From Rhodopirellula halodulae (GTDB lineage Bacteria > Planctomycetota > Planctomycetia > Pirellulales > Pirellulaceae), in contig NZ_JAJKFV010000010.1 of assembly GCF_020966775.1 (NCBI RefSeq), positions 204,271-268,270 on the forward strand: a DNA stretch of 64,000 nt, written 5' to 3'. The translations under genes and the position numbers were made by a program. Below the pieces are notes generated by a model, which was not told the DNA's origin, made no database searches, and worked only from the letters and a program-made list of their open reading frames with translations. Below, in pieces: positions 1 through 8,696 of the stretch. Numbering within the stretch: position 1 is the stretch's first letter; each line of letters starts with the position of its first letter.

Positions 1-93
1 GGTTCCGACTTGCATTGCCATCGCCAAGGGAAGCATCCAGTAGCCGTAATAAAACGGAAGTCGAGGAGCCAGTTTGGCCGCGATGGCTGACAT
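1..93 (-). CDS. MFS-type transporter, N-terminal fragment cut by window edge
   Basis: An open frame on the minus strand starts at an ATG (positions 93-91) and runs off the window edge, giving 31 residues. After a short polar start (MSAIAAKLAPRLP) comes a hydrophobic stretch, FYYGYWMLPLAMAMQVGT, which resembles the beginning of the first membrane helix of major facilitator transporters (aromatic-rich YYGYW followed by a small/hydrophobic helix). Only the N-terminus is visible, so substrate and family cannot be confirmed. It is divergent from the glycosylase gene at 308, with a shared upstream region of about 214 bp. No clear Shine-Dalgarno sequence is seen. Confidence 0.5.
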   Translation of the reverse strand, partial: MSAIAAKLAPRLPFYYGYWMLPLAMAMQVGT

Positions 94-307
94 GCAGGAC
101 AATTCGGGTGGGAGCGATGGCTGGTTGGGGTGAATCCAGCATTGTCACGTTCACCAGCGATCCGCAAAGCCCCGTCGCCAGTTGGCCGCCGTAGCGGACG
201 CTCCCCTGCCATCATGAGCGAATGACGTGAGACACGATCGCGGCGGGGCACGTTGGACATGCCGCTACACTGCTCCAAATCGATTCCGTCACACTCGAAC
301 TCAATCC

Positions 308-1093
308 ATGCCCGAAGGTCACAAAACACACTATTTGTCGCATCAGCATGACCAAACTTTTGCGGGTCAGTCGCTCGATGTGACCAGCCCTCAAGGTCGA
401 TTTGCAGACGGAGCACGGAAGGTCAACGGACGGGTTTTGGAATCCGTTCGAGCCGCGGGGAAGCATCTGTTTTTTGAGTTTGAGGGCAACCGTGTCGTTC
501 ATGTTCATTTGGGACGTTACGGAAGCTTTGCCGAGCAGGCATCTCCGCCCGAGGAGCCACGCGGTCAGGTTCGCGTGCGGATGGTCGGGAAAGAACGCAC
601 GCTGGATCTCCGCGGGCCGACTCAGTGCCGAGTGATCGACATGGAAACGCAAGCTTCCATCGAAGAGTCGCTTGGGCCGGATCCGTTGGCGGGCGGAAAG
701 AAAGCCGACGTTTGGAACAATTTCCGTTCGCGTTCCAAACCCATCGGTGGGTTGTTGCTCGACCAGTCTTTGATCGCTGGGGTGGGCAACATCTTCCGCG
801 CCGAAGTGCTGTTTGAAATCGGCATGAACCCGCATCTTCATGGGGACGCGATGAGCCAAGCGGACTTCGATCGCCTTTGGAAATCACTGAGCAAGATGAT
901 GAAGCTGGGGCTCAAGCACGGCCGCATCATCAGCGTGACTGCGAAAGAAGCTGGCAAGCCGCTGAAGGAACTCGCCAATCACGAACGCTTTCGCGTTTAT
1001 GGGAAAGACGAATGCCCACGATGCGGTGGGCCAATCGCGATTGATTCCGTCGCATCGCGAAAGATGCATTGGTGTCCGAGTTGCCAGGCTTGA
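308..1093 (+). CDS. nei: Fpg/Nei family DNA glycosylase (endonuclease VIII-like)
   Basis: This 261-residue protein belongs to the Fpg/Nei base-excision repair family, bifunctional glycosylase/AP lyases that remove oxidised bases. The start at 308 is fixed by the N-terminus MPEGH: in this family Pro2 becomes the catalytic N-terminal nucleophile after Met removal and Glu3 is also catalytic. The middle region has DQSLIAGVGNIFRAEVLF, the helix-two-turn-helix DNA-binding element. The C-terminus carries a CPRC...CPSC zinc finger ending two residues before the stop. MPEGH rather than MPELPE favours Nei over Fpg/MutM; the exact damage specificity is not readable. An earlier in-frame start (227) would bury the catalytic proline and is rejected. 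Confidence 0.9.
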   Translation: MPEGHKTHYLSHQHDQTFAGQSLDVTSPQGRFADGARKVNGRVLESVRAAGKHLFFEFEGNRVVHVHLGRYGSFAEQASPPEEPRGQVRVRMVGKERTLDLRGPTQCRVIDMETQASIEESLGPDPLAGGKKADVWNNFRSRSKPIGGLLLDQSLIAGVGNIFRAEVLFEIGMNPHLHGDAMSQADFDRLWKSLSKMMKLGLKHGRIISVTAKEAGKPLKELANHERFRVYGKDECPRCGGPIAIDSVASRKMHWCPSCQA

Positions 1094-1118
1094 GCGAGCA
1101 AAGCTCAACCGCGCAAAG

Positions 1119-1159
1119 AAAAACCCTCGCACTTGAAACCGAAGTTTCAAATGCGAGGG
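1119..1159 (-). terminator. Intrinsic terminator of the Cys-rich gene
   Basis: A 16-bp stem (CCCTCGCA-TTGAAAC with one mismatch) spans 1124-1159 around a short loop. On the minus strand it is followed by TTTTTCTTT (1123-1115), the usual form of a rho-independent terminator. It lies 80 bp after the stop codon of the Cys-rich gene. On the plus strand it sits 30 bp after the glycosylase stop and may also act there, though no T-tract follows on that strand. Confidence 0.85.
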
Positions 1160-1239
1160 CAATCGGAATCTCAAGTCGATCTCACGCCGTGGCTTCGTAC
1201 ACGACGTGGGACCTTTGATTCAGGGTTGGACGCGACGAA

Positions 1240-1779
1240 TCAGTGTCCGCATCCGCAAGCTGGTGCTTCGAAGCCGCAAGAAGGCTCAACCACTTCGCAA
1301 CCGCAAGTTGGCTCAACGATGTCGCAGCAGCCGGTGTCGCAGCAAGAGTGCTTCTTGTTGAAGAGCTTCTTGAACAGGCCCAAGACGGGGCGATCGCAGC
1401 AAGGAGCAGCGTCGCAGCAAGGATCGACAACTTCGCAACCGCAAGCTGGCTCAACCACTTCGCAACCGCAAACAGGTTCACAAACTGGCTCGCAGCAAGC
1501 GTCGCAACCGTGCTTCTTGGCGAACAAGCGAGCGAGCAGGCCTTTCTTAGGTGCACAGCAAGGATCGACAACTTCGCAACCGCAAGCTGGTTCAACAACT
1601 TCGCAGCCACAAACTGGTTCGCAGATCGGCTCGCAACCACAAGTTGGTTCGCAAGCGACGTCGCAACCACTGTCACATCCGCCGAACAATGACTTCAGGT
1701 GTCCGAAAGCGTTTGCTTCTTGAACGTTACAAGCGGCCACGGCCAAAGCCAAAACGGCAGGTACGAGGAAACGGCTCAT
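1240..1779 (-). CDS. Cysteine-rich repeat secreted protein
   Basis: This 179-residue protein starts with a signal peptide (MSRFLVPAVLALAVAACNVQ...ANA) and contains 34 cysteines, about one in five residues. Three units are visible. Each starts with a basic amphipathic segment (HLKSLF, LLARLFAKKHGC, LGLFKKLFNKKHSC) and is followed by Cys/Glu/Pro blocks such as CGCEVVEPACGCEVVDPCC. The underlying DNA is correspondingly repetitive between about 1260 and 1680. Planctomycete cell envelopes are known to be protein-rich and cystine-rich, so a structural or metal-binding exported protein is a reasonable guess, but no function is established. The upstream GGAGATTCCCT could serve as ribosome binding site. 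Confidence 0.8.
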   Translation of the reverse strand: MSRFLVPAVLALAVAACNVQEANAFGHLKSLFGGCDSGCDVACEPTCGCEPICEPVCGCEVVEPACGCEVVDPCCAPKKGLLARLFAKKHGCDACCEPVCEPVCGCEVVEPACGCEVVDPCCDAAPCCDRPVLGLFKKLFNKKHSCCDTGCCDIVEPTCGCEVVEPSCGFEAPACGCGH

Positions 1780-2385
1780 AGGGAATCTCCATGGAAGGTT
1801 TGTTTAAATTGGTCGTCCGTGGAACCATTTGTTTGCGTTGGGCAAACCTTGCTGGGAGGCAATCGGTCTCCGGGACACACCTAGATATCGGACATTCCAC
1901 AAGACCATGCGGTGGATTCTTGCCGCAAAGTCGCCAAGTCGTGGTTTTGGCATTCGGAACAGCAGGGTTGCTCCGGCTGAAGCCAACGCAACGGATGCAC
2001 GAACGGTCGCTGGCGACTTCTGAGAATTTTTGCCCGTTTCTGTTTGACGGGTGCGGACCTGCGCGCAGCAAGTCTAGGTCGAAAACGCATGGGAAGCCGC
2101 CAAAATGCTCCCCCGCTCGAAATTGCTCCGCGAAGGTGGCTGGATCATCCGGAATAAGCCTCTTGATCGAACGTTCACGGCTCGTCTGACTCCCCCCGGG
2201 GAATGGGGCGGCCGAAAAATGTTACCGACTCGGTTCGTCGGGTCGCTACAATCAAACGGCATTTCGAAAGCACCCCCTTTCGACTGGGACAGACTTTGAT
2301 TCGTTCCCGCTGGTGCGACGGGCTCAGTTTTTGGATCGAGCCTTCACGTCGGCCGAGGGACGTTGTTCACCTGGGAATTTTGGCC
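1780..2385. other. Intergenic region, no gene seen
   Basis: About 600 bp between the divergent Cys-rich and HtrA genes. It must hold both promoters, but no box pair was clear enough to mark. Open frames here lack protein-like composition. The in-frame extension of the HtrA ORF upstream of 2386 (from 2203) has no family resemblance. Confidence 0.5.
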
Positions 2386-3888
2386 ATGCATCGCAAAAAG
2401 CCATCCGAAGAACCGATGTCGCTCGATGGGATCACACCCATTCCGATGCCATCGCCGTTTCAACCGGAGGGCTCAATGCCAGCGAAGCAGACGGAGACGC
2501 AGCCAAAAGAGGAATCGCTTCCGGATGAGTTGCCGGTTGCACCAGGGTCTCTTCGTCATCGATTGGAAATGGGACACGCCACGCTGCCAACCTGTGAGCC
2601 GCCATCGATGGCGGGGCAGTCAGTTGCATCTGATAGCCGCGAACGTGATCAATCGAATGAGTACACGGAATCCGTGCCATCGGACGAAGAGGTGGACGCA
2701 TCGCTTTCTCGTGAACGCACTGGTCGCTCGCCGCAGCCTCACCCAGTTCTGCAGAGCCTGACTCTGCTGGCCACGATGGGATTGATGTTGTTGCTCGCTC
2801 GCTACACCGTGCCGCACATCGTTGAGGAAATCCGTTACGGATGGCACCGCGGGGAATTGCGAGCGGAATACGAAATCGGAAATGAAGGGCTGCGAAATGT
2901 CTCGCTGGACTCGCTCAGCCGTGCCTACCAAATGGTGACTTCCGCCGTTGGGCCCACCGTGGTCCACATTGATGTCGAGCGGTCGGTGTCAGAGGAAGAT
3001 CGAAGCCTGCAACGATTGCTGGGTGAGGATGCCTACACGTTGTCCGATCAAGGCAGCGGTGTCGTGATCGACGAGGACGGTTACATCCTGACCAACCGAC
3101 ACGTGATCGCAGATGGCGTCGCGATCAGCGTGACACTCAGTGACGGTCGTCGACTGCCGGCCGCATTGGTCGGCAGTGACATGCCGACTGATTTGGCTGT
3201 GCTGAAGGTGGACGCGGATGGACTGATTCCGATTCAGTGGGGCGACAGCGATGAGCTTCGCGTTGGTTCACCGGTTTGGGCGGTTGGCAGTCCGTTTGGT
3301 TTGGATCGTACAATCACGTTTGGCATTCTCAGCGGCAAGCACCGCGTTGTTCGCGCCGGTGTGCAACATGGTTCTAGCTCTCGCTACCAAGATTTCATGC
3401 AGAGCGATGTTGCTGTGAATCCAGGCAACAGTGGCGGGCCGCTGGTGGATGCTCGAGGCCATTTGGTCGGCATCAACACAGCGATTGTCGGCGATACTTA
3501 TCAGGGTGTTAGTTTTTCAATCCCTAGCAATGTCACGCGACAGATCTACGAACGTTTGCGTGAGACCGGGCGTGTGGAGCGTGGTTGGTTGGGCGTCTTG
3601 TTGTCGGAAGTTCCCGATTCGATGCATCGCGGCGATGATCTTCGCGTCCGCGGGGCCTTGGTTTCCGGAGTCACGGGAGACAACTCACCGGCGGCCATCG
3701 CGGGGCTGGAAGTCGGCGACATCGTGCTGAAAATCGACGATGTTCGCGTCAGCGATGTCGGGCACCTGATGCGTCTGATTGCCAATCTTGGCGAAGGAAC
3801 GCTCTTGAAGATCGATGCCCTTCGCGATGGTGACCCCATGACGTTCGACGTTCGTTTGAGCCGCCGACCAGAAAATCTGGATCGCTAA
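2386..3888 (+). CDS. HtrA/DegP-type membrane-anchored serine protease with one PDZ domain
   Basis: A 500-residue trypsin-like protease of the HtrA family, which degrades or refolds damaged proteins outside the cytoplasm. A polar, proline-rich cytoplasmic segment of about 120 residues precedes one membrane anchor (LTLLATMGLMLLLARY, residues about 126-143). The catalytic triad is complete: His239 in ILTNRHVIADG, Asp269 in MPTDLAVLK, Ser349 in NPGNSGGPLVD. One PDZ domain follows (about 385-490, starting RGWLGVLL), as in DegS-like single-PDZ members. The ATG at 2386 (MHRKKPSEEP) is preferred over an in-frame ATG at 2203 because the extra 61 residues look non-coding. The cytoplasmic N-terminal arm is longer than usual for the family. 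Confidence 0.9.
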   Translation: MHRKKPSEEPMSLDGITPIPMPSPFQPEGSMPAKQTETQPKEESLPDELPVAPGSLRHRLEMGHATLPTCEPPSMAGQSVASDSRERDQSNEYTESVPSDEEVDASLSRERTGRSPQPHPVLQSLTLLATMGLMLLLARYTVPHIVEEIRYGWHRGELRAEYEIGNEGLRNVSLDSLSRAYQMVTSAVGPTVVHIDVERSVSEEDRSLQRLLGEDAYTLSDQGSGVVIDEDGYILTNRHVIADGVAISVTLSDGRRLPAALVGSDMPTDLAVLKVDADGLIPIQWGDSDELRVGSPVWAVGSPFGLDRTITFGILSGKHRVVRAGVQHGSSSRYQDFMQSDVAVNPGNSGGPLVDARGHLVGINTAIVGDTYQGVSFSIPSNVTRQIYERLRETGRVERGWLGVLLSEVPDSMHRGDDLRVRGALVSGVTGDNSPAAIAGLEVGDIVLKIDDVRVSDVGHLMRLIANLGEGTLLKIDALRDGDPMTFDVRLSRRPENLDR

Positions 3889-3891
3889 TCA

Positions 3892-3921
3892 GCCCGAGAC
3901 CAGCGATGTCGCTGGTTGGGC
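3892..3921 (+). terminator. Hairpin after htrA-like gene, possible terminator
   Basis: ACCAGCGA-TG-TCGCTGGT forms an 8-bp stem that is extended by GCCC/GGGC. It lies four bases after the HtrA stop. No T-run follows, so termination is only suggested. Confidence 0.3.
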
Positions 3922-3948
3922 GTGCGATAACTGATTGGGTGTGCAATC

Positions 3949-3976
3949 AAAAAGGCCGCACCATGAAGTGCGGCCT
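3949..3976 (-). terminator. Intrinsic terminator of the isomerase-like gene
   Basis: AGGCCGCAC and GTGCGGCCT (3953-3976) form a 9-bp stem. On the minus strand it is followed by a T-run (3953-3949). It sits 26 bp after the stop codon at 4003. Confidence 0.85.
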
Positions 3977-4002
3977 GAATGCGTTGGATTGCTAGCGAGC
4001 GA

Positions 4003-4947
4003 TCACGCTTTGGCAAGTTGATCGCGAACGCGCTCGAGCAGTTTCTTGCTGGCGAGAATTCCTTCGGCTTCGCTCAGTCCGCCGCCTTCGTATTCGATGC
4101 CCACGTAGCCGTGGTAACCGAAGTCGGTGACGATCTTCATCATCTTGAGGTAGTCGGTGTGCTTCTCGTTGCCTTCCTCGTCGAAGTCATGCGTCTTGGC
4201 ACTGACCGCTTTCGCGTATGGCATCAACGCTTGGACACCGTGGTAACGATTGAATTCCTCACCGTTCTTGCCGCGCGAGATATGGAAGTTGCCAAAGTCA
4301 GGCAGCGTTCCACAGTTGTCCATGCCAACGCGTTCCATCACAACGGCCAGCCAAGCACCGTTGCTGCTCAAGCCGCCGTGATTTTCGACGATCACGTTGA
4401 TGTCTTGCTTGGCGGCATATTCGCTGAGGGATCGCAGGCCATCCGCGGCGTAGTTGATTTGATCCAAATAGGATCCGCCGCTTGCGGCGTTGACGCGAAT
4501 CGAGTGGCAGCCGAGGAACTTGGCCGCGTCGACCCATTGGTGATGGTTTTCGACCGCTTTCGCTCGGCCTTCTTTGTTGGGATCACCCAATCGACCTTCG
4601 CCGTCGACCATGATCAACACGCTTTTGACGCCGTTGTCGTCGCAGCGTTTCTGGAGTTCCTTCAGATAGTTCTCGTCGCGAGCTTTGTCCTTGAAGAATT
4701 GATTAACGTATTCAACCGCATCAATCCCGAATTGCTCCTTGGCGATCTTGGGGAAGTCCAAGTTGGTCACGCCAACTGATTGATCACGAAGCGTGCGGTG
4801 AAGCGACCATTCCGCCAAGGAAATTTTGAAAGCGTCGTGACTGTGGTCGTGTCCTTCATGGGCATGAGCCAAAACCCGTGAGCCAGCCATTCCGGCGACG
4901 GCGGTGGTGGCAGCGAGAGATTGCAAGAAGTGACGGCGTGGCAGCAT
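4003..4947 (-). CDS. Tat-exported sugar phosphate isomerase/epimerase-like TIM barrel
   Basis: A 314-residue protein of the xylose isomerase-like TIM-barrel superfamily (hydroxypyruvate isomerase / sugar isomerase-epimerase group). The start at 4947 gives [20 protein letters not shown], a twin-arginine-type signal (R-R-H-F-L) with a hydrophobic core and an Ala-rich cleavage region. A His-rich segment ([12 protein letters not shown]) follows and may bind metal. Barrel motifs include [18 protein letters not shown] and [10 protein letters not shown] near the end, which place conserved metal-binding acids and a histidine. Planctomycetes carry many Tat-exported paralogues of this family, probably for catabolism of unusual sugars. 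The substrate is unknown. It appears monocistronic with its own terminator. Confidence 0.8.
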   Translation of the reverse strand: MLPRRHFLQSLAATTAVAGMAGSRVLAHAHEGHDHSHDAFKISLAEWSLHRTLRDQSVGVTNLDFPKIAKEQFGIDAVEYVNQFFKDKARDENYLKELQKRCDDNGVKSVLIMVDGEGRLGDPNKEGRAKAVENHHQWVDAAKFLGCHSIRVNAASGGSYLDQINYAADGLRSLSEYAAKQDINVIVENHGGLSSNGAWLAVVMERVGMDNCGTLPDFGNFHISRGKNGEEFNRYHGVQALMPYAKAVSAKTHDFDEEGNEKHTDYLKMMKIVTDFGYHGYVGIEYEGGGLSEAEGILASKKLLERVRDQLAKA

Positions 4948-5180
4948 GGCAGGCTCTTTCAAGGTGGGGAGGGGGATCAATGGGTGGTGGCCGTGGTCCG
5001 TTGCGATGACGGAGCGGCATTGCCGAGGCAAGATGCGACGGCAAGAGAAAATGCCCGATCAGTTTAGCTGAACGGAACCCAAGTGTGGTGTGAATCCATC
5101 GACTTCACTGAAGTCAAGTTGGCGTAACGAGTCGGCCGCTCGGGAACGAGTTAATAGGTGACTTCAACTGACCGCGCAGC

Positions 5181-5220
5181 AAAAAGACCGCGAACCCAAA
5201 AAGATGAATTCGCGATCTTT
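5181..5220 (-). terminator. Intrinsic terminator of the rplAJL cluster
   Basis: AAAGACCGCGAA and TTCGCGATCTTT pair around a 14-nt loop, with one mismatch. The minus strand continues into TCTTTTTGC. It lies 43 bp after the rplL stop, so transcription of the ribosomal cluster ends here and does not continue into an rpoB gene. Confidence 0.8.
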
Positions 5221-5263
5221 GACTGATTTGACCGATGTCCGAACGAACCAATCCGGTTTCGAA

Positions 5264-5680
5264 CTACTTGAGTTCGATCGAACCGCCAGCTTCTTCGACT
5301 TCGGCTTTGATCTTTTCGGCTTCTTCTTTCGAAGCAGCTTCTTTGAGGGTCGCAGGCACGCCTTCGACCATCTTTTTGGCGTCCATCAGCGAAGCGCCGG
5401 TGATGTTCTTGACGACCTTCACGACGTTCAGTTTCTTTTCGCCGAAACCGGTCAGAACGACGTCGAATTCGGTCTTTTCAGCAGCGGCTTCACCGCCACC
5501 GTCGCCGGCTGGGCCAGCCATCATGACAGCGCCACCGCCAGCGGCAGGCTCGATGCCGTGCTCTTCCTTCAGGTAGTCGCTCAGTTCTTTGGCTTGCTTC
5601 AGGGTCATGTTGGCGATCTTGTCGCCCAGTTCTTTTGCTTCTGCGCTGAATTCTGCGACAGCGGTTGCTTCATCGGACAT
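5264..5680 (-). CDS. rplL: 50S ribosomal protein L7/L12
   Basis: A 138-residue L7/L12 stalk protein, which recruits and activates translational GTPases on the large subunit. It has the N-terminal dimerisation helices (ELGDKIANMTLKQAKELSDYLKEE), an Ala/Gly-rich flexible hinge (AAGGGAVMMAGPAGDGGG) and the C-terminal factor-binding domain (KTEFDVVLTGFGEKKLNVVK ... GASLMDAKKMVEGVPATLKE). The ATG at 5680 is chosen because GAGG lies ten bases upstream; the in-frame TTG two codons earlier would be too close. The hinge is Gly-rich compared with the Ala-rich hinge of enteric bacteria. It follows rplJ by 97 bp. Confidence 0.97.
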   Translation of the reverse strand: MSDEATAVAEFSAEAKELGDKIANMTLKQAKELSDYLKEEHGIEPAAGGGAVMMAGPAGDGGGEAAAEKTEFDVVLTGFGEKKLNVVKVVKNITGASLMDAKKMVEGVPATLKEAASKEEAEKIKAEVEEAGGSIELK

Positions 5681-5777
5681 AGTCAAACTACCTCAAAAAC
5701 GAAAAAGGTGATTCGGAAATGGTTCAGGGGAAATGCCGGGGCACGGACACAGGCACCGGCGATGTGAGCGGCAGCGA

Positions 5778-6302
5778 TTACTCTTCGCCTTCGCCCTTGG
5801 ACTTGATCTGACTGTTGAGGGTCTTTCCGGGGCCGAGCATTGCTGCGCTGAGCGTTGCCCCTGGGCCGAGGATTTGACCAACCAACATCGAGATTTGTTC
5901 TTCACGGCTGGGCCATTTGCTGACCGCTTTGATGGCATCTGGATCGAGCTTTTCGCCGTCCAGAACGCCGCCCGTGGTGACGAACTTTTCGAACTTCTCG
6001 TCGTCCTTGTCCAGTCGGACGGCTTCCTTTACCAGACTAACGAAGTCGCTCGAGCCCCAAAGCACGGCCACTTGACCGTTTGTTCCTTCGAACGCGGGGT
6101 GCAAGGACGTGCCTTCAGTGGCGCGTCGGGCGAGCGAGTTTTTGACAACCATCATCTGGATGTCTTTGCCACTCAATTCGCCACGTAGCTCGTTGGTCGT
6201 GTTTGCGTCCATGCCGGAGCAATTGACCAACACGGCATCCTCCACGCCTTCAAGCCGACGCTTGAGATCGCGAGTCACCAGTTCTTTGACGTATTTACTC
6301 AT
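5778..6302 (-). CDS. rplJ: 50S ribosomal protein L10
   Basis: A 174-residue L10 (uL10), the base of the ribosomal stalk that anchors L7/L12 dimers. The N-terminus MSKYVKELVTRDLKRRLEG and the segment MMVVKNSLARRATEG are typical, and the C-terminal helix that binds L12 precedes a charged tail KSKGEGEE. The start is the ATG at 6302. It is followed by rplL, as is universal in bacteria, and preceded by rplA after a 167-bp gap, so co-expression with possible control in the gap is expected. Confidence 0.97.
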   Translation of the reverse strand: MSKYVKELVTRDLKRRLEGVEDAVLVNCSGMDANTTNELRGELSGKDIQMMVVKNSLARRATEGTSLHPAFEGTNGQVAVLWGSSDFVSLVKEAVRLDKDDEKFEKFVTTGGVLDGEKLDPDAIKAVSKWPSREEQISMLVGQILGPGATLSAAMLGPGKTLNSQIKSKGEGEE

Positions 6303-6469
6303 CGGATTATTTCACTCGAAAGAGCCAAGCCTTGGCCGCAGTTGGATGTGATCGTTTGGGGGTGGACCAATCAGATTGATCCGCCAGCATCCGTGGAAGT
6401 CATCGCTTCGGGATCAGATGCTGACTGGTCGGCGGCACCGGTGATGAATCAACCGGCGAGCCTATGCAG
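6303..6469 (-). promoter_or_regulatory. rplA-rplJ spacer, possible L10 leader
   Basis: In many bacteria the rplJ-rplL mRNA starts with a structured leader to which the L10-L12 complex binds to repress its own translation. This 167-nt spacer is in the right place and contains inverted repeats such as GCCAAGCCTTGGC (6324-6336). I could not fold it or match the consensus, so this is a positional inference only. Confidence 0.3.
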
Positions 6470-7147
6470 CTAGGTGGCAACGCGGACGCTGGGGGTCATC
6501 GTTGCACAGATCGCCACGCCTTTGATGTACGTGCCTTTGATCGACTGAGGCTTCATGGCCGTCACGAAGTCAACGAACGACTTGATGTTTTCTTCCAGCT
6601 TGTTGGGCTCGAAGCTCATCTTGCCGACCATCGCGTGAACGTTGCCACCCTTGTCGTTGCGGAACTCAACCTTACCGGCTTTGTACTCGCCGACGACTTT
6701 GCCGACGTCCGGGGTCACCGTTCCGGCACGCGGGCTGGGCATCAAACCACGAGGACCGAGGACACGTCCCAAAGGACCGACCAAGCCCATCATGTCGGGA
6801 GCCGCGATGCAGACGTCAAAGTCGGTCCAGCCGTCTTTGATCTTTTTGGCCAAGTCTTCTTGACCGACTTCATCGGCTCCGGCTTCTTCAGCGGCTTTGG
6901 CTGCGTCGCCTTTGGCGAACACAACCACGCGTTGGGTCTTTCCGATCCCGTGTGGAAGCACGAGCGAACCGCGGATGATTTGATCCGCTTGGTTCGGGTC
7001 AACGCCCAAACGCATGTGAATTTCAACCGTTTGGTCGAACTTCGTGGCGTCGTATGTTTTTAGAACCTCGACGGCCTTGTCCAGCGGAAGGGTTTCCTTC
7101 GGCTGTTTTTCGAGGGCGGCGCGATACCGCTTGGATTTCTTTCCCAT
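6470..7147 (-). CDS. rplA: 50S ribosomal protein L1
   Basis: A 225-residue L1 (uL1), the mobile L1-stalk protein that helps release deacylated tRNA and often represses its own mRNA. Typical segments are [11 protein letters not shown] at the start, [32 protein letters not shown] with the signature region, and a C-terminal [13 protein letters not shown]. The start ATG at 7147 is the only sensible one. The usual upstream partner rplK (L11), and nusG/secE before it, are not next to it: the next 700 bp hold no gene. Confidence 0.97.
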   Translation of the reverse strand: MGKKSKRYRAALEKQPKETLPLDKAVEVLKTYDATKFDQTVEIHMRLGVDPNQADQIIRGSLVLPHGIGKTQRVVVFAKGDAAKAAEEAGADEVGQEDLAKKIKDGWTDFDVCIAAPDMMGLVGPLGRVLGPRGLMPSPRAGTVTPDVGKVVGEYKAGKVEFRNDKGGNVHAMVGKMSFEPNKLEENIKSFVDFVTAMKPQSIKGTYIKGVAICATMTPSVRVAT

Positions 7148-7843
7148 TTAGTCACGACTCATTTGTGTCGGGTGGTATGGCGATTCCACGCTGACCCGGT
7201 CAGAAAGCGACGTCAAACCGAGCTGCAAACGCGTTGGCGAGGGGCCCAGTTTGGTCGATTTGCCGGCGGCAGAATCTCCCACTTGTTAAACGATTGCTCC
7301 CCAATGCAAGGACCGGGTCGCGATCGAAGCGGGGGAGTTTGGCGAAGGCTGCTAGCATCGTCAACCTCATTTAGCCGAAGCTTTTGGGTTTTTTTGCTGT
7401 TTTTGAGAAGCTAGCCTTTACCAAGGCACATCGGTTGCAATCGTACAACCGCTGGATCAAGAACTGCCACAAACGGGCAAAAATTCGAGCGTCGGAAGCC
7501 CCGTGTTGTCACACGGAGCTGGTGTCTCGACGGGACGTCTTGGCGGAATCTTGTCGCCGGGTTGCATTTCACTTGCGTGGCAGAAGGGCGAGGCATTTGA
7601 TTGACCCGACGCGGGTGAATGACTTGGCGGGACCGGATGCTGCTGGTGGCGGCGGGCTTGATTTCGCGGAGATTATCCAGCCTGTTCGGAGCTTTCCTGG
7701 AAGCTTGGGTGCCTGACGCCGGAAATTTGGGTCCGAAGACGATGCGAGCCAGCAAGGCGAGCAGAGGACAATGTGTACGGTCGCTTCAGGTCAGCTTTGC
7801 TGAGCCGAGCGATTTTGATGAGAAACAATTGAGAGGAATTTGA
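7148..7843. other. Intergenic region upstream of rplA and the glycosyltransferase
   Basis: Almost 700 bp between divergent rplA and a glycosyltransferase gene. No tRNA, ribosomal gene or convincing ORF was found; minus-strand frames such as 7411-7755 lack protein-like composition. It contains an unusually T-rich patch (7380-7408, GGGTTTTTTTGCTGTTTTT). The promoter of the strongly expressed rplAJL cluster should be here but was not pinpointed. Confidence 0.45.
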
Positions 7844-8668
7844 ATGTCTGATTCATGGCTGACCGCGCTTCCGGTTTTCAACGAAGTCAATTACGTCGAT
7901 GAAGTCTTGGAAAACGTGCTGAAGTACGCGGATCACGTGCTGGTTGTTGACGACGGCAGCAGTGATGGGACCGCGGAGCGACTGGACGGTTGGGCCAACC
8001 GGCGACCGGAATCGGTTTCGGTGGTTCATCATGCTGAAAACCGTGGCTACGGAGCCGCATTGCAAACGCTGTTTGCTTATGCGGTGGAGCATGGTTTCGA
8101 GGGAGTCGTCACGCTGGACTGCGATGGTCAGCATCAGCCTTGCCGGATTCCTGAGTTCATCGAGGCGGGCCGAGAGGCTGACATTGTTTCTGGTAGTCGT
8201 TACTTGAAGCAATTCGACGGCGACGACGAGCCTCCGCAGGAGCGAATGTTTATCAATCGTCGCATCACGGCGGACATCAACCGCCGTTTGGGGTTTGAAC
8301 TGACGGATGCATTTTGTGGGTTCAAGGCTTATCGCACCGACGGGCTTCGTCAGATGAAGATCACGGACGATGGCTACGCGATGCCGCTGCAGTTGTGGGT
8401 CGAAGCCGCCGCGGCGGGTTTGAAAGTGACGGAATTGCCCGTTCCGTTGATCTACTTGGATCTCGAGCGTTCCTTCGGCGGGTCGCTCGATCACGCTGAG
8501 ACTCGGTTGAAGTATTACAACCGAGTGCTCGATGACGCGATCGACACCGCTTGCAAAGAAGGTCGATTCCGATCAGCCGCTGCCGACAAACAGTCTACCG
8601 GTAATCAGTCTGTCGGTAATCAGCTTGGTGAGTCTCCCTGCGGGCAGCGATCGAAACGTGCGAGCTGA
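7844..8668 (+). CDS. Family 2 glycosyltransferase (dolichol-phosphate mannosyltransferase-like)
   Basis: A 274-residue cytoplasmic GT-A fold glycosyltransferase that transfers a sugar from a nucleotide donor. The N-terminus has ALPVFNEVNYVDEVLENVL, then VLVVDDGSSDGT for nucleotide binding, NRGYGAALQTLF, the DxD-type metal site TLDCDGQHQP near residue 90, and SGSRY. This order is typical of DPM1/DpgS-like enzymes that act on a lipid phosphate. No membrane helices follow. The last 35 residues are polar with near-repeats (STGNQSVGNQLGE) from a DNA direct repeat around 8595-8625. GAGAGGA seven bases upstream supports the start. It converges with the small gene at 8697. Confidence 0.85.
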   Translation: MSDSWLTALPVFNEVNYVDEVLENVLKYADHVLVVDDGSSDGTAERLDGWANRRPESVSVVHHAENRGYGAALQTLFAYAVEHGFEGVVTLDCDGQHQPCRIPEFIEAGREADIVSGSRYLKQFDGDDEPPQERMFINRRITADINRRLGFELTDAFCGFKAYRTDGLRQMKITDDGYAMPLQLWVEAAAAGLKVTELPVPLIYLDLERSFGGSLDHAETRLKYYNRVLDDAIDTACKEGRFRSAAADKQSTGNQSVGNQLGESPCGQRSKRAS

Positions 8669-8696
8669 GTCGGCTGTCTCAACTGAGTCGGCTGCC

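Noticed and set aside
2203..2385. Upstream in-frame extension of the HtrA gene
   Set aside because: The 61 extra residues are basic, aromatic and unlike the following region; the ATG at 2386 fits better.
7148..7843. Missing rplK or a tRNA gene upstream of rplA
   Set aside because: No frame resembles L11 and no cloverleaf with a T-loop GTTCRA signature was found.
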